NCBI RefSeq assembly: GCF_002776525.5
Contig: NC_045437.1
Span: 138,498,580 to 138,562,579, forward strand
Source: Piliocolobus tephrosceles
Taxonomy: Eukaryota; Chordata; Mammalia; Primates; Cercopithecidae
Direction of reading: 5' to 3'
Length of the DNA stretch: 64,000 nt
Both the position numbers and the translations under genes were made by a program. Under the pieces are notes generated by a model, which saw only the letters and a list, made by a program, of their open reading frames with translations, was not told the origin of the DNA and searched no databases. Shown here piece by piece: positions 42,745 through 54,319 of the stretch. Each line of letters begins with the position of its first letter. Positions within the stretch are counted from its first letter, which is position 1.

Positions 42745-43345
42745 CATTTAAAAAGTGCTAATGAGTGAGATGACGTGTCACAAAGAAGAGCACAAGGCGA
42801 TCTTTGCCCTCAACTGACGGTAAGATGAATATCAGTGACTGCAGCACAAAACTGAATGAGAAAAGTGCCATGAGAAATGGTAGCTTTGGTTGGGGTAGAA
42901 AATGAGAGAGCATGTTGAAGAAATTTGTATTTAAGCATGAGTGAAAAAAAATGATAGAATTTCCGCGGCAGACATAAAGAGTAATATGAGTATTCCTGGC
43001 AGAAGAAACAACATGAGAACAGATACGGAGCAGGAAATGGCAGACTGTGTTTGGGGAATGTGGATGGTTTGGCTTGGTTAGAGAGTGGAGTGCAAAAGGA
43101 AGAATAGTAAAAGCAGAGAACTGAAGATACACAGTAAGGCCTGACCATCGGAGGTATTTATTTCATCTAGAGGTTATGATTCATTCTGGCAATAGGGAAC
43201 CATTAGATATTGTGGAGTGAAGGAGTGACAAGATCAAGGCTATGCTTCAGGGACTTGAGTCTGGCAACTGTGTAGGACATGAATGAAGAGTGAGGAGAGA
43301 CTGGAGGCAATAAAGCAGTCAGGAAGCTGCTGCATTACCTCTCCC
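42745..43345 (-). mobile_element. L2 LINE 3' region
   Basis: TTTGCCCTCAACTGACGGTA, ACAACATGAGAACAGATACG, AATAGGGAACCATTAGATAT, TGAAGGAGTGACAAGATCAA and GGACTTGAGTCTGGCAACTG are the L2 3' region read from its complement (AGGGAGTGACATGATC... type). About 600 bases; no functional ORF. Confidence 0.75.
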
Positions 43346-43499
43346 AGGGTGCTATAACGAGGCACTGATTTAAGGCAGTGCATAGCTCCTATGATTGGGA
43401 GAAAAAGAAAAGAAAATAGATACAAAAGCATTAAATTATTTGGATAAAAAATAGGTAGCAAGTTCAGTATCAAGAACTAGGAAGGGTCTGAGATCTGGT

Positions 43500-44050
43500 A
43501 AACTAATAATTTAGTCTGCCGTAGTTCCATACATGTTAGCAGAAGGCATGAGATTCCTGGGTCAGAGACAAAGAACTTTATTCTCACAGCACAGCAGGCA
43601 GCATAAACTACATGTTTGCCTCTATTTCCCTTGCCCCCGAATTTTATGGGGCAATACAGAGATGGGGCCAGGTAGACACAGCAAGCACAATGTATTTGTG
43701 ATCTAGCTGAGGAACCCTAAGCTTAGGAAACCTCCAATGTTTCATGGAGACACTAGCAAATCTGACACACCTTTGCCCCAGAGTAACATTATCTTTGTTA
43801 TCCTGGTCAGGAAAGAAATCTGCCCTATCCTCCAGAGGGGGACAATATCTTTCTCTTCCAAAGCTTTTTGCTGTATAAATATCCTTAACATATAGTCCTA
43901 CATAAGGCTGTTCATGTCTCTTGCTCAAAACATAGGCAGAAATGAAAGAGCTCATGGAAGACTGTCTCCTGGAAGTCTTCCCTGTTGGGAATGAATATTT
44001 CCTAACTCCACACATGACTGGAAAGCTTCCACCTGAAAGTAATTAGGTTA
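43500..44050 (-). mobile_element. Candidate LTR fragment
   Basis: GGGTCAGAGACAAAGAACTTT, ATTCTCACAGCACAGCAGG and GTTTGCCTCTATTTCCCTTG look like the complement of an ERVL-type LTR; on the minus strand AATAAAGTTCTTTGTCTC could be its polyadenylation signal, and TATAAATA at 43874 reads only on the plus strand. No clean ends, family not named. Confidence 0.35.
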
Positions 44051-44450
44051 AATAGACTTTAGCAGGGCCACATAGGGGCCAAATAGACAAGACCATGTCT
44101 CCTTTGTTTAACTGTGTAGCACCAAGAAACAAACAAAATTAGCACTATAATCTGATCCGTGATGTTGTCAATCTGCAAGAACAAACGCTTTTCTACTTCT
44201 TAAGAATGTTCCTTTACAGGATCATGTCTCCTGTTGATGAAGATTAAAATAAGGTTTATAAGTTGCCTCCCCCAGGGAACCATCCAGTGTACAAGCCCTC
44301 CCTCTCAATGCTTCAAACCCAGCTTGATTATTACTACTACACATATATTTTTCCGCCCATAAGGTTAGAGTGCTGAAGAAGATGGTTTTACATGGCTGTG
44401 TAAACATCATTTCTGCTTCCCAGGATGACAGAGAAGGAGGGAAAACTCAT
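44051..44450. other. Unique sequence
   Basis: No gene or named repeat recognised. Confidence 0.4.
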
Positions 44451-44454
44451 AACA

Positions 44455-44585
44455 GCATTAGCATTTTTACTTACTGAGCACCTTTACCTGAAAAACCCAA
44501 TTAATGTTTTGCTTAGGATGTAGTCATTTATACTCCATAACACCCCTGAGAGGTAAGGTAAGTTTTATGAAATTTACTTCACAAT
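44455..44585 (-). mobile_element. MIR SINE fragment
   Basis: TTACTTACTGAGCACCTTTAC, CCATAACACCCCTGAGAGG and GTAAGGTAAGTTTTATG fit the MIR 3' part on the complement. Confidence 0.6.
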
Positions 44586-44769
44586 ATTACAACGGGGGTT
44601 ATGAAATTGAATGTCAGGTCAAGTAGGAAGCATTCAGAATGACACCAGCAGAAGTTGGAGAGCAAATATTGAGATCCCCTCTCAGGTGTTACCAAATAGA
44701 GGTTTCTTCCTTAATGGAGAAAATCCTGACAGCTGAGAACTATGAGACCACATCCTCTATTGCACTATT

Positions 44770-45190
44770 TTGTTGCACTCAATGATTCTACTTATCATTC
44801 CGATTTATTCTTCATATGCCTCTCTACCTTTACTTGGGCAAATCTGACCCACTCCCGAATTTCCACAAGTAGGGTTGATGCCATTTGCAGAGTTTCTTTC
44901 CCCATTGCCCACCCTACATATCCACCTCCTGTCCATCTCTTAAGGCCAATATCATCTCCTCCCTGAAGTCCTCCCAGGATCCCTCTATTAGCCTTTCTGT
45001 GACTTATTATAAATATCTACAAAGCAAAGTAAAAAGTGGCATGTATTAGCTTCTTCCTAAACTGAAACCTTCTTGAAGACATGATTCCTGTCCATTTCTT
45101 CTCTATATTCTTCATGGTACTGAGTTCAGTGTCTGGCTCCATATAGTTTCTCAAGAAAAATTAATGGAATGAGTGAACCAATTTACAACA
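44770..45190 (+). mobile_element. L2 LINE 3' region
   Basis: TCCTCCCTGAAGTCCTCCCA, GGATCCCTCTATTAGCC, AACCTTCTTGAAGACATG, TGAGTTCAGTGTCTGGCTCC and AATGGAATGAGTGAACC are the L2 3' end in sense orientation, ending in its typical GAATGAATGAA wording. Confidence 0.8.
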
Positions 45191-45454
45191 TATAAATGGA
45201 TGTCAACTCTTCCTCTGTCATGATTGCTGGAGAATAACAGCATAATCTCATATGCTATGACCTGGCAAGATACTTAGCTTGATTATTCTTTAATTCCAGA
45301 GCACAAAAGCCACAGATGTGGTTTTGAACAGTACATCAAGATATAGAAAACTTGAACACAGAGGTTTTATCTTTCCTCTCAGCTCTTTTATTCTATACAA
45401 AATAGTAAAAATCTCTTCCATCTCTGCAGCCCTTTCATATTCTTGATTCTCATG
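45191..45454. other. Unique sequence
   Basis: No gene or named repeat recognised. Confidence 0.4.
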
Positions 45455-45542
45455 AGATTTCATGTGATCTTTCATAATCTGCCCTCTGGGACCCATAAGG
45501 TACTTTATACTTTCCCCACTTTAGAGATGAAGAAAGTGAGAC
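45455..45542 (-). mobile_element. MIR, left half (split by MaLR element)
   Basis: AAGGTACTTTATACTTTCCCC and CACTTTAGAGATGAAGAAAGTGAG-type wording are the MIR complement up to the GTGAG, where the MaLR element begins after GAGAC. It continues at 48463. Confidence 0.75.
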
Positions 45543-45900
45543 TACTGTGGTCTGAATGTGTCCCCCAAAATATGCATGGCAAAGTTAATCCAATGCTTTC
45601 ACTGTGTGTGAGGTGGGGCCTTTTGGGAGGTGCTTGGGTCATGAGAGGTTAATACCATTATAAAAGGTCATGGCGGAGGGACACTGGCTCCTTTTTGTCC
45701 TTTTTCCTTCTGTCATGTGCGAACTCAGCATTCAAAGCACCATATTGGAAGCAGAGAGTGAACCCTCTTCAGATTCTTGAACCTGCCAACACCTTGATCT
45801 TGGAACTTCTAGTCTCTAAAACCATCAGAAAATAAATGTCTGTTCTTAATAAATTACCCAGTCTCAGGTGTTCTGTTGTAGTAACACAAATGAAATGACA
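45543..45900 (+). mobile_element. MaLR 5' LTR
   Basis: 358 bases from TACTGTGGTCTGAATGTGTCC (first TG mutated to TA) to AATGAAATGACA. It has AGGTGGGGCCTTTTGGGAGG, ATTATAAAAGGTCATGG (TATA-like), AATAAATGTCTGTTCTTAAT (polyadenylation signal) and AATTACCCAGTCTCAGG. Confidence 0.87.
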
Positions 45901-47285
45901 GAAGTTGGTACCAGAGCAGTGGGCGTGTTGTTATAATAAAGACCTAAAAATGTGGAAGTGGATTTGGAACTTGTTAATGGGCAGAGGCTGGAATGGTTTT
46001 GAAGTGGATGCTGGAAAGATCTTGTATTGCCATGAATGGAGCATTAAGGGTGAGTCTAGCGAGGACTCAGAATAAGAGAAGACTAGGAAAAGTCTGCACA
46101 TTGTTAGATCTTATTTAGGAGGTCATGACAGTAAGGACTATTCTGATGAAGTCTCAAAGGGAAAATGAGGAACAAGGTATTGAAAATTGGAGGAAAGCCC
46201 ATCCTTGTTACAAAGTGGTGAAGAACTTGGCTGAATTATGTCCCCGTCCCAGGGCTTTGTGGAAGGCAGAACTCAAGAAAGTTAACTAGAATATTTGGCA
46301 GAAGAAATCTTTAAGCAGCAAAGCATTCGGGGTTCCGTGTAGCTTCTCTTAAATGCTTATAGTAAAATGTGAGGAGAGAAGTGATTTAAAAATTGAATTT
46401 ATCATCAAAAGGGACGCAGAATGTAAACATTTGAAATTTTTTCCATCTGACCATGTAAAGAATAATAAAGCATATTAGAGGGGAAAAAAACCAAGGCTGT
46501 GACCAAGTGGCAGTTTAATAATGAGATTAGCATGGAAGCCAGGTGTTATTCATCAAGACAATGGGAAAATAACCCTAAAGGCGTTTCAGAGATCTTGAAG
46601 GCTGTTCTCTGCATCACAGGCCCAGAATACAAGGGACTTGGGGGCAGAATCATTTTGGGCGAAGGGGCCCAGAGTACCTGTGGCATTTTGGAACTCACTT
46701 CCCAGGACTGACTGAGGTCTGTGCTTCTCACATTCCAGAGCAGCCCACCTCAGCCACCCCAGCTGTGGCTCAAGTGGGCCCAGGTGCAGCTCAGAATGCT
46801 GCTCTGGAGAGCATAAGTATTGAGCCTCGGTGGTATCACATAGTACTAATTCTATAGGCAAGCAGAGTGCAAGGGCTGTGGAGGCATGGCTCCCTCCACC
46901 TAGATTTCAAAGGATGCCTCAGATAGCTTAGGTCCCCGGCAGAGATCTGCTACAGGGACGAAGCCACTGCAGAGAGCCCTCACTAGAGCCGTGCCCAGCA
47001 GAACTATGGAACTGGAACCACCACAGAGAGCCCCCACTAGGTAAATGTTTAGTGGAGCCATGGGGGCAGGGTCACCCTTGAGACCCCTGTAGAGCCACCA
47101 CTGTGTAGCACCAGCTGGGAAAACTGCAGGGATGCAATTTCGATGTGTACATGCTGAAGTTTGGGCTGTGCTCAGGAAATCCCACCGGGCAGAGCTGCCA
47201 AAGGTTTAGGAGGCCTAACCCCCATTCCAGTGTGTCCAGGATGTAGAATGTGGAGTCAAAGAAGATAATTCTTAAGATTCCAGCT

Positions 47286-47606
47286 GGCCAGGCGTGGTGG
47301 CTCACGCCTGTAATCCCAGCACTTTGGGAGGCCTAGACAGGCGGATCACGAGGTCAAGAGATCGAGACCATCCTGACCAACATGGTGAAACCCTGTCTCT
47401 ACTAAAAATATAAAAATTAGCTGGGTGTGGTGGTGCACACCTATAGTCCCAGCTACTCCGGAGGCTGAAGCAGGAGAATCGCTTGAACCCAGAAGCAGAG
47501 GTTGCAATGAGCCGAGATCACACCACTGCACTCCAACCTGGCGACAGAGCGAGGCTCCAACTCAAAAAATAAAATAAAATAAAATAAAATAAATAAAAAT
47601 AAAAAA
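47286..47606 (+). mobile_element. AluS-type element inside the MaLR, with (AAAAT)n tail
   Basis: GGCCAGGCGTGGTGGCTCACG, ACGAGGTCAAGAGATCGAG, CCACTGCACTCCAACCTGG and a tail of AAAAT repeats (about 47566-47606). CACGCCTG distinguishes it from the AluYR copies in this window. It is younger than the MaLR. Confidence 0.93.
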
Positions 47607-47924
47607 ATTCAGCCTTAAGGTTTAATATTGTCTGCCCTGCTGGGTTTGGACTTACTTGAAACCTGTTACCCCCTTCTTCTTTCCTACGTCCCACCATTGT
47701 ACTTTGCAAGGACATAACTTGTTTGATTTCATAGGCTCACAGCTGAAGGGAAATTTGCCTCAGTATGAAATGTGCCTTTAGTCTCATCCATATCTGATTC
47801 AGATAAGACTCTGGACTTTAGATTTTAAAGTTGATGCTAGAACAAGACTTTGAGGAGCTATTGGGATGAAAAAAATGTATTTTGCATGTAAGAAGGGCAT
47901 GAATTTTGGGGACTGAGGATGGAA

Positions 47925-48462
47925 TGCTGTCGTCTGAATGTGTCCTCCAAAATTCATGTGCTGAAAACTTAATCCCCAATGCAACAGTATTGAAAGGCAG
48001 AGCCCTCATTAATAGACTAATGTCATTATAAAAGGGCTTGATGGAGTGGAGACTTGTGGTCTTGACAAAGAGATGGCTTAAGGTGGAGGATTAATTATAT
48101 TATTTTATTGTTAACATTAAAATTAGTATTTTGTATATGCTTCATTTCATTTTAAAAATGCATTTGATTTGGGGCTTGAAAAATGATTTAAAAATAAAAA
48201 TGAAAGAGCTTGACAGAGTTTGGCCCTTTTTGCCCCTCCACCTTTTGCTACGTGAGGACATAGTGTTCCTCCCCACTAGAAGATGCACCAGTCAAGGTGT
48301 CATCTTGGCAGCAGAAACCAGACCCTCATCAGACAACAGAACCTGCCAGCCCCTTGATCTTAGACTTCACAGCCTTTACAACTGTGTGAAAATAAGTTTC
48401 TGTTCTTCATACATTACCCAGTCTCAGGTATTCTGTTATAGCAGCACGAACAGACTAAGACA
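47925..48462 (+). mobile_element. MaLR 3' LTR, with a foreign insert
   Basis: Begins TGCTGTCGTCTGAATGTGTCC and ends CAGACTAAGACA. After removal of the 48048-48219 insert and duplicate it is about 366 bases, close to the 358 of the 5' LTR. Contains AGCAGCACGAACAGACTAAG and TTACCCAGTCTCAGG, as its partner. Confidence 0.85.
48031..48219 (+). mobile_element. Unidentified retroposed insert with direct repeats
   Basis: AAAGGGCTTGATGGAGT (48031-48047) and AAAGAGCTTGACAGAGT (48203-48219) match at 14 of 17 bases and bracket about 155 bases, whose right end is A-rich (ATTTAAAAATAAAAATGA). The 5' LTR has no such block, so it is an insertion into the 3' LTR by a target-primed event. I do not recognise the insert; it could be a 5'-truncated processed transcript or other LINE-mobilised RNA. 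Confidence 0.6.
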
Positions 48463-48560
48463 GAGGCTAAAATAAGTTAAGTGGTCTACCCAGTGACAGA
48501 TCACTAGTTATCAGTAGGTTGGGATGGGATCTCAGATATCTGATTCTAAATCTAGGACTC
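48463..48560 (-). mobile_element. MIR, right half (after MaLR)
   Basis: GAGGCTAAAATAAGTTAAGTG, GTCTACCCAGTGACAGATC and GATGGGATCTCAGATATCTG continue the MIR that stops at 45542. Confidence 0.78.
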
Positions 48561-48614
48561 CTCTCTTTGCCATTAGTTAAAACAATGAATCTATTCTTCT
48601 GCCTTTGAAAATTT

Positions 48615-50450
48615 TATTTCAGACTTATTGCTCATTAAATAAGCATCTATTTAATGCCTTCTTTTTATCTGAATGCTAGTTATAGAGGAAGAAATCAAGT
48701 AAGCATTGCCTCTGCCCCTAATAAGTTCATAGTCTAATTGAAGAGACCAGTAGGTAAATCAGTAACTACTGTGTGGTGTGTGCCTTGATTAGTGTGTAAC
48801 TGAGTAGGGAGCAAATTTAGAGAAAAAGAATTTCAACCGGATATGGGGAGCAGGCCCTTAAGGTAGCAAAGCGGGGACAGGCATCCCAGGGCAAGAGTAA
48901 ACAACAGGTAAACATATGAAAATGGTTAGAATACATGGTGTGTAAGAAAGCTATGAGGCCAGAGGTGACCAAAGACCAATCATGGAGGACCCAACAGTTC
49001 AAAATGCATTGTAGTAGATAAAAGCTACTGTAGACGTGGAGTGGGAACTTGAAAACATTGAAGTGGGAAGAGGCATAATCCCATTTGAGTATTAGATTAA
49101 TTGTTCTGTGGTTATTGGCGGTGGGAGGGAAGTAGTGTACTTTGAAATAAGGAGACCCTTGGGAAGCTTCTACCTGGTTGAAATCTAGAGATTGAGGGCC
49201 TGAATCAAATTCATGATAAGAGATTAATAAGACAACAAGAAAGTAAATATGGAAGCAATTTAGTAAATAATTATATTAGGAAAGGATGTATGAGAAAACA
49301 GAATCTTAAACACCTCCCAGATCTGGCGTGGGTGTCCGGGTGAATGATGATATCATTTAGGAGAACAAGAAAGACTATGGGAAAGATGGTGAGTTTATTT
49401 TGGACATATTGCATTTGAGTTACTTGTGAGCTATACAAGAAGAGCTGTCAGGGAGGCAAACAGATACAAGGGTATGGCATTTAGCACAGAGGTCTGGCTT
49501 AAGAGTGTTTTCAGAATCACAAGATTATAATTGGTAGTTCCTGCCACAGGCTTAGAAGTATCCATCCAGAGATAATGTTTAGCATTAGAAGAATGAGAAA
49601 TCAGAGTGAAGAAGGGAAGAAAAAGAAAGAAATCCTGGAAGAAAGCAGAGATGGTGCCACGCTTTTCTCAAGCACTGAGGGAGAGAAACTCAAATGCCCT
49701 GAGGCATCCCTGTATGTAATGGTTTAACTTCTCTCCCAGAAGGGTACTAGTTATGAACCTTCCATAGGAGAATTGAGAAAATAACATCACTCAAACTATT
49801 TTCTGTGTTATGTGTCCCAGGTGAGGATCCCTGGTTGAGAAAGACTGTCGGGCAGAGGGGAGGAAAGCCAGCAACAGTCATGCCACAGCAATCAAAAGAG
49901 ATGGCCGATGCCAAATGTCACAAAGAGTTTGAGAAGGAATAGCACAGGAAATACCCACAGGACTTGAAAACACAGTTTATTACCAGGTAGAAGGAGCAAT
50001 TGCAATGTGTAGGGGAGGAGAGGACATCGTACTGTTGGGTGACTAAATGGGTTCTGATAAACAGAATGTAGTAAAAATGCTGAAAACTAGTGTATGCCTT
50101 TGAAGAAAACTGACTGGTAAGAGGAGGAAAGAAAGACTATATCTTGTGGGGAATCTGGTACTGGTTATATTTATACACTGAGAAGAAAGAACAAGTATGA
50201 TGGAGATGGCAACTGAGGAAAAGACCACAAAGCAAATGACTGACAAAACAAGATTCACAAGGGAGTGAATTGGATACAAAGATGGGCAAAGAGATGACCC
50301 TTAGCCAGCAGGATGAATCTCTCTCCCTTTCTCTCTCCCCACCTCTCTCTCTGACACAGGGAGAAAGGAGAGAAAGAGACAGGAGGAGATATGCTTGTAG
50401 ATATCATAAGAGGCAGTTGGTGTGGCAAGAATGATAATGATGATCCATCT
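48615..50450 (-). mobile_element. Long L2 LINE 3' region
   Basis: CTGCCCCTAATAAGTTCATAG, ATGAAAATGGTTAGAATAC, CCAGAGGTGACCAAAGACC, AGAGATGGCCGATGCCAAATG and CAAAGAGTTTGAGAAGGAATAG match L2 read from its complement. The left 600 bases are secure. The rest, to about 50450, is assigned by continuity and may contain other sequence. A polypyrimidine/polypurine switch at 50318-50384 lies near the end. Confidence 0.6.
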
Positions 50451-51219
50451 TTTCAGTGAAGTAGTAAAGTTCATCCGTGTTAGAAAAAAAAAAAAAAGAC
50501 AAAACTGGGCATTTTCAGAAAGCGGTAAAATTGGGTAAGAGCCATGAAGGAAAAATGGAGAAGGGATGTAACTTGGAACCTGTGGGAAGATAGCCAAGCT
50601 GCATGGAGGATCCAATTAAGATCACAAACCCCTGGAAATACTGACCACATTATATTCCAGATTATCTCCACTTGCATAGATGAAGTACATACAATCACTG
50701 CTACTCTCCGAGCCCATCTCTTTGAAATCAAAGACATACATTTGCAAAAGAATGATCCCAGTTTATGGCAATCATGCTTAGCTATGAAAGAAGTTGTTCC
50801 TAAGACATTCATAATGAAGACTGAACGTTCTTACTTAGTCTCATCCACACAGTCCTCTAGCCTCCTTAGATAAAAAGTTCACAGTAACTTGTTTCTCTCC
50901 AATTAATATTCTGCAGTGTACATCATTTGAAAATATTAGATCTTCACCAGCCAGCCACACCAACCCAAATGCACTGATATATTAAATAGGACCCTTGACT
51001 TAAGCAGATTCAGCCGTTATTCAGGAACAAGCCTACACCTCTCTTTAACTGGGTCCTTAAGCAGTCTTAAGATGATGTTGACACTCTAGATCAAGGACTA
51101 AGATGCAGTCAGAAGTATTTTTTCTATCTCTGGATCATAGACTTCTGTCCTTGAATTTATGGTATTCAGTACACTGTGACTTAAATGGAGAGGTTTGGTA
51201 TTAAATCAACCCGTACGAA
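50451..51219. other. Unique sequence
   Basis: No gene recognised. Short frames at 50480-50873 overlap on both strands. Confidence 0.4.
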
Positions 51220-51400
51220 CTCATTATCTATCCACTACATGACAGACACTATGCTAGGTGCTCAGGATGCATCCATATATATAGCAGACATAGTCTCTCT
51301 TATTGTGATCCTTACAGTGTAGTGTGAAGAAAGTCAATCTTACCGATAAGGTCATCAGTGAAGAGGTCATTAAGAGAGAAAGAGGATCTCCACTGGACAG
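51220..51400 (-). mobile_element. L2 LINE 3' end
   Basis: ATCTATCCACTACATGACAG, ACACTATGCTAGGTGCTCAGG and CCTTACAGTGTAGTGTGAAG are the L2 3' terminus on the complement. Confidence 0.75.
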
Positions 51401-51799
51401 TTGACATGAAAAAGTACACTTGAACTGGGATTGTAAGCTGGACCCAATGGTTTAAAATCCTTTAGCCCCATTTTTGACAGTATGAGTGATGATATTAGAT
51501 GGCCTGCTAGCTATGAACAGTTTATTTATCCTACCCATCTCTGTATCAAGCGTACAAAGGAAGTCTAATACGTGGGTTGGGTGATGTCTCGTTACATACT
51601 TATAGTAAAACTAGTGTTAAAAAAATTCCAAACAAATATAGACTCCTACACTTAGAGAGGATTTTAGGGCCAATTTATTGTCCTTCTGGTGTTTGAATCT
51701 CTCATATAACCTTCTAACCAAGTAGTCATACAGCCTCTGATTAAATACTTCCAGTAAGGAGTAACAAACACTACCCGGAAAGATCACCTACCTTATCTT
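51401..51799. other. Unique sequence, possible core-SINE remnant
   Basis: TTAGAGAGGATTTTAGGGCC near 51653-51672 may be a core-SINE remnant; otherwise nothing recognised. Confidence 0.35.
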
Positions 51800-51818
51800 A
51801 AAATTTACTTCATGTTTG

Positions 51819-52114
51819 GGCCGGACGCGATGGCTCACTCCTGTAATCCCAGCACTTTGGGAGGCCGAGGTGGGCAGATCACAAGGTCAGGAGATCAAGA
51901 CCATCCTGGCTAACACTGTGAAACCCCATCTGTATTAAAAATACAAAAAAAAATTAGCCAGGCGTGGTGGCAGGCACCTGTAGTCCCAGCTACTTGGGAG
52001 GCTGAGGCAGGAGAATGGCATGAACATGGGACACAGAACTTGCAGTGAGCCGAGATCGAGTCACTGCACTCCAGCCTGGGTGACAGAGTGAGACTCCATC
52101 TAAAAAAAAAAAAA
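51819..52114 (+). mobile_element. AluY-type element with long target duplication
   Basis: GGCCGGACGCGATGGCTCAC, GGAGATCAAGACCATCCTG and an A tail. Target duplication AAAATTTACTTCATGTTTG (51800-51818) and AAAATTTACTTCATTCTTTG (from 52115) differ by one gap and one base. Older than the AluYR copies (it has GAGATCGAGTCACTGC and lost CpGs). Confidence 0.93.
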
Positions 52115-53222
52115 AAAATTTACTTCATTCTTTGAATGGAGTTTTGCCTTCCTGTGGCTTCTACCCATTTTATCCCTAAGTTTAAAAGGCACAGAAGCAT
52201 CAGTTATACAAGAAAAGTTTACAGGATTTGTGGGTAGGTGACGCCATTTACTAAAATCATTAGCACAGCTCTTAATCTTAGGCTTACTTACCCACATTTC
52301 CAGGAGGAGCAAAGAGGATACATTCTCACTACTACCATCAGGGAATGAAGAAACATGCTGTGTGTATATGCTAAAACAAAATCAATTATAATGGAACATT
52401 TGGAATAATGACTGTCTGGGAGAAGAGAGCCAGAGGTTCTCACTTATCTGCCAATGTGACAGATGTGGCCTGTCTTTTGAGCCCAGCTCTCTCTGTCTCT
52501 CCCTCTCTTCTTTCCTATATTTAGTTCCTCACTCAATCAACAAACATGTACCAAATTTTCTATCTCCTACATGCCAGGTACTAGGCTAGGTGCTCAAAGT
52601 GAGGTGTATCACTTCCCTCTCCTGAACCACGCAGGCAGTTAGATCTCAAGACGCAGGTTCAGAACAGGAGGGAGAAAAAGTTCCCTTTAGATCTTAGGCT
52701 CATGCTGTGTACTCTCAGTTTGCTAGTGTCTGCACTGGAGTAAAATGATGCCTGTTTTCTATTTAGCAGAGTCTCTTATAATTGTAAGTCCCTTAGGAGA
52801 CACAAGGCATAAAGAATATGGATCAGAATACAGTGTAAACATTCCTGTATCCCCTAAGAAAATTCTATGTAGCAAACTTTCCAATTCTATATTATCCCTT
52901 AGCCAAATCCTTTATTATTGGAAGGTAGAGTAATTCTGAATCCAGGGCATTTCTTACACTCCAGTTTTTCCTCATCCCAGCTTCTGGTAGGTTTATGTCT
53001 TGAAAGTAAACCAACACGGAAAGAATTCCCACTGAAAATTCTATAAGCCATTGGAAGGCAAAACTGTGCACATTCCAGTGGGGAGCTAAAGAAAAATGGG
53101 TGCATTCTGCCCTACTTTACCCCTAGAGCCCTCACACAGTGGCAAAAGAATCAGTAACTGACAGAAGTGGAAACTGATTTCCTGGAGTGGCTTTGAAGTC
53201 CGAAGGCACCAGGGGCAGAGGT
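52115..53222. other. Mostly unique sequence with a short L2 piece
   Basis: About 52530-52600 (CATGCCAGGTACTAGGCTAG, GTGCTCAAAG) is the L2 end. The rest has no supported gene. Confidence 0.45.
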
Positions 53223-53247
53223 GGGAGTGGGGTGGGGGTGTGGGGGG
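53223..53247 (+). other. G-quadruplex-forming tract
   Basis: Four G runs of 3, 4, 5 and 6 (starting 53223, 53229, 53234, 53242), separated by loops of 1-3 bases, fit G3+N1-7 fourfold. Located in a locally GC-rich, repeat-free stretch. Confidence 0.75.
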
Positions 53248-53639
53248 CACTGTGACATCACTGAGCTCCCTCCCTTGGAGGCCATGGAGGTCTGAGGAAG
53301 TAGCAGGGCCTGGCAGGAGGTGGCTTGCCTCTGGGCACTGGAGGATCTGGTGAAGCAACATCTGCTAACCAATGAACACAGCAGAGCATTGCTCTGAGCA
53401 TCAGAGAGGGCATCCGAAGGGAGAAATGGCAGATGCCAGGTAATAGCTGACCAGATTTATTTGTTAGCACATATGGGACTCTCCCTAGGGACCCCCTGAA
53501 ATAGCTTAAAGGGCCTTGCCGGGGGCTGGAGACACTGCATTAGCAGGTGCAGACGAAAGGCATAGCAATATGGGCTTTTACCAATAATGCTTCATTCTAA
53601 AGAAAGAGTGGAGGGCTGTGGGGGAACCAAGATGACAGA

Positions 53640-53870
53640 CTCCACGGAATTACAGAATGTTGGGGCTAAAGGGGAACACAGAGATCACCTAGCATGTAAT
53701 ATTTATTGCTTAAACAGGCAAACAAAAACCCAGAAAGGGGAAGGGACAGAGAAGGTCACACAGCTGAGGAAGTGGCAGGAGGAAGACCAAGACTCCTGTC
53801 TAGCACATCCCCTTTCCAGGCTCTGGGTGGGTTCCACTTCTCCAGTTATACTGGAAACCTGTGTGGCTCT
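53640..53870 (-). mobile_element. MIR/core-SINE
   Basis: AGAATGTTGGGGCTAAAGGG, GAACACAGAGATCACCTAGC, AAGGTCACACAGCTGAGGAA and AAGTGGCAGGAGGAAGACC are the MIR3-type core-SINE complement. Confidence 0.7.
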
Positions 53871-54319
53871 TGGTGACGAGCATGCTGAGCCTTGTCTTTG
53901 TAGACACTGACTAAATATGTGTGGAGTGATAGTTTGGACAGCAATGCTGACTGTTAATTTCTGCATTTGCATCTTTAACAGATCTTTGAAAGAAAGGAAG
54001 AGGGAAGAGACCAAAGGTCACTGAGAAGCTAAGTGGTGTGGGGCCTTCCCCATGCCCCACAAGGACCGGCTGCCCTGTACCCTATGTGTGGGGATTCTTG
54101 CCATACAGAGGGAGGTGGGCCGCCAGTTTATATGTGTGCACAGATTTGTAGTGTGTATGATGTGATTTTGGTAGTTTCTGTGCTTCTACACAATGCATGT
54201 TTCTGATAGAACAGGAAAGGAGAGAGACTTTGGACAAAGGGGAAAGCTCTTAGAAAGAACGTCTTCGATGCAGGTAATAAAAAGGCAAGTAATAATGCTT
54301 CTCACAAATAGCCACTAGC
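53871..54319. other. Unique sequence
   Basis: No gene or named repeat recognised. Confidence 0.4.

Larger units (their letters stand above)
45543..48462 (+). mobile_element. MaLR retroelement with two LTRs (MLT1/MST type)
   Basis: LTR (45543-45900), internal region (45901-47924) and LTR (47925-48462) in one orientation, with an imperfect 5-base duplication GAGAC/GAGGC (45538-45542, 48463-48467). The internal region has GAAGTTGGTACCAGAGCAG (primer-binding region), AAATGTGGAAGTGGATTTGG, GGAAGAAATCTTTAAGCAGC-type wording, and the 3' part near 47610-47920 (GCTGGGTTTGGACTTACTTG, ATAGGCTCACAGCTGAAGGG). MaLR internal regions encode no intact envelope or polymerase, and none is seen. An Alu and a second insert lie within. 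Confidence 0.88.

Noticed and set aside
50318..50384. Polypyrimidine then polypurine stretch as a hairpin or regulatory element
   Set aside because: The arms are only loosely complementary; looks like low-complexity sequence.
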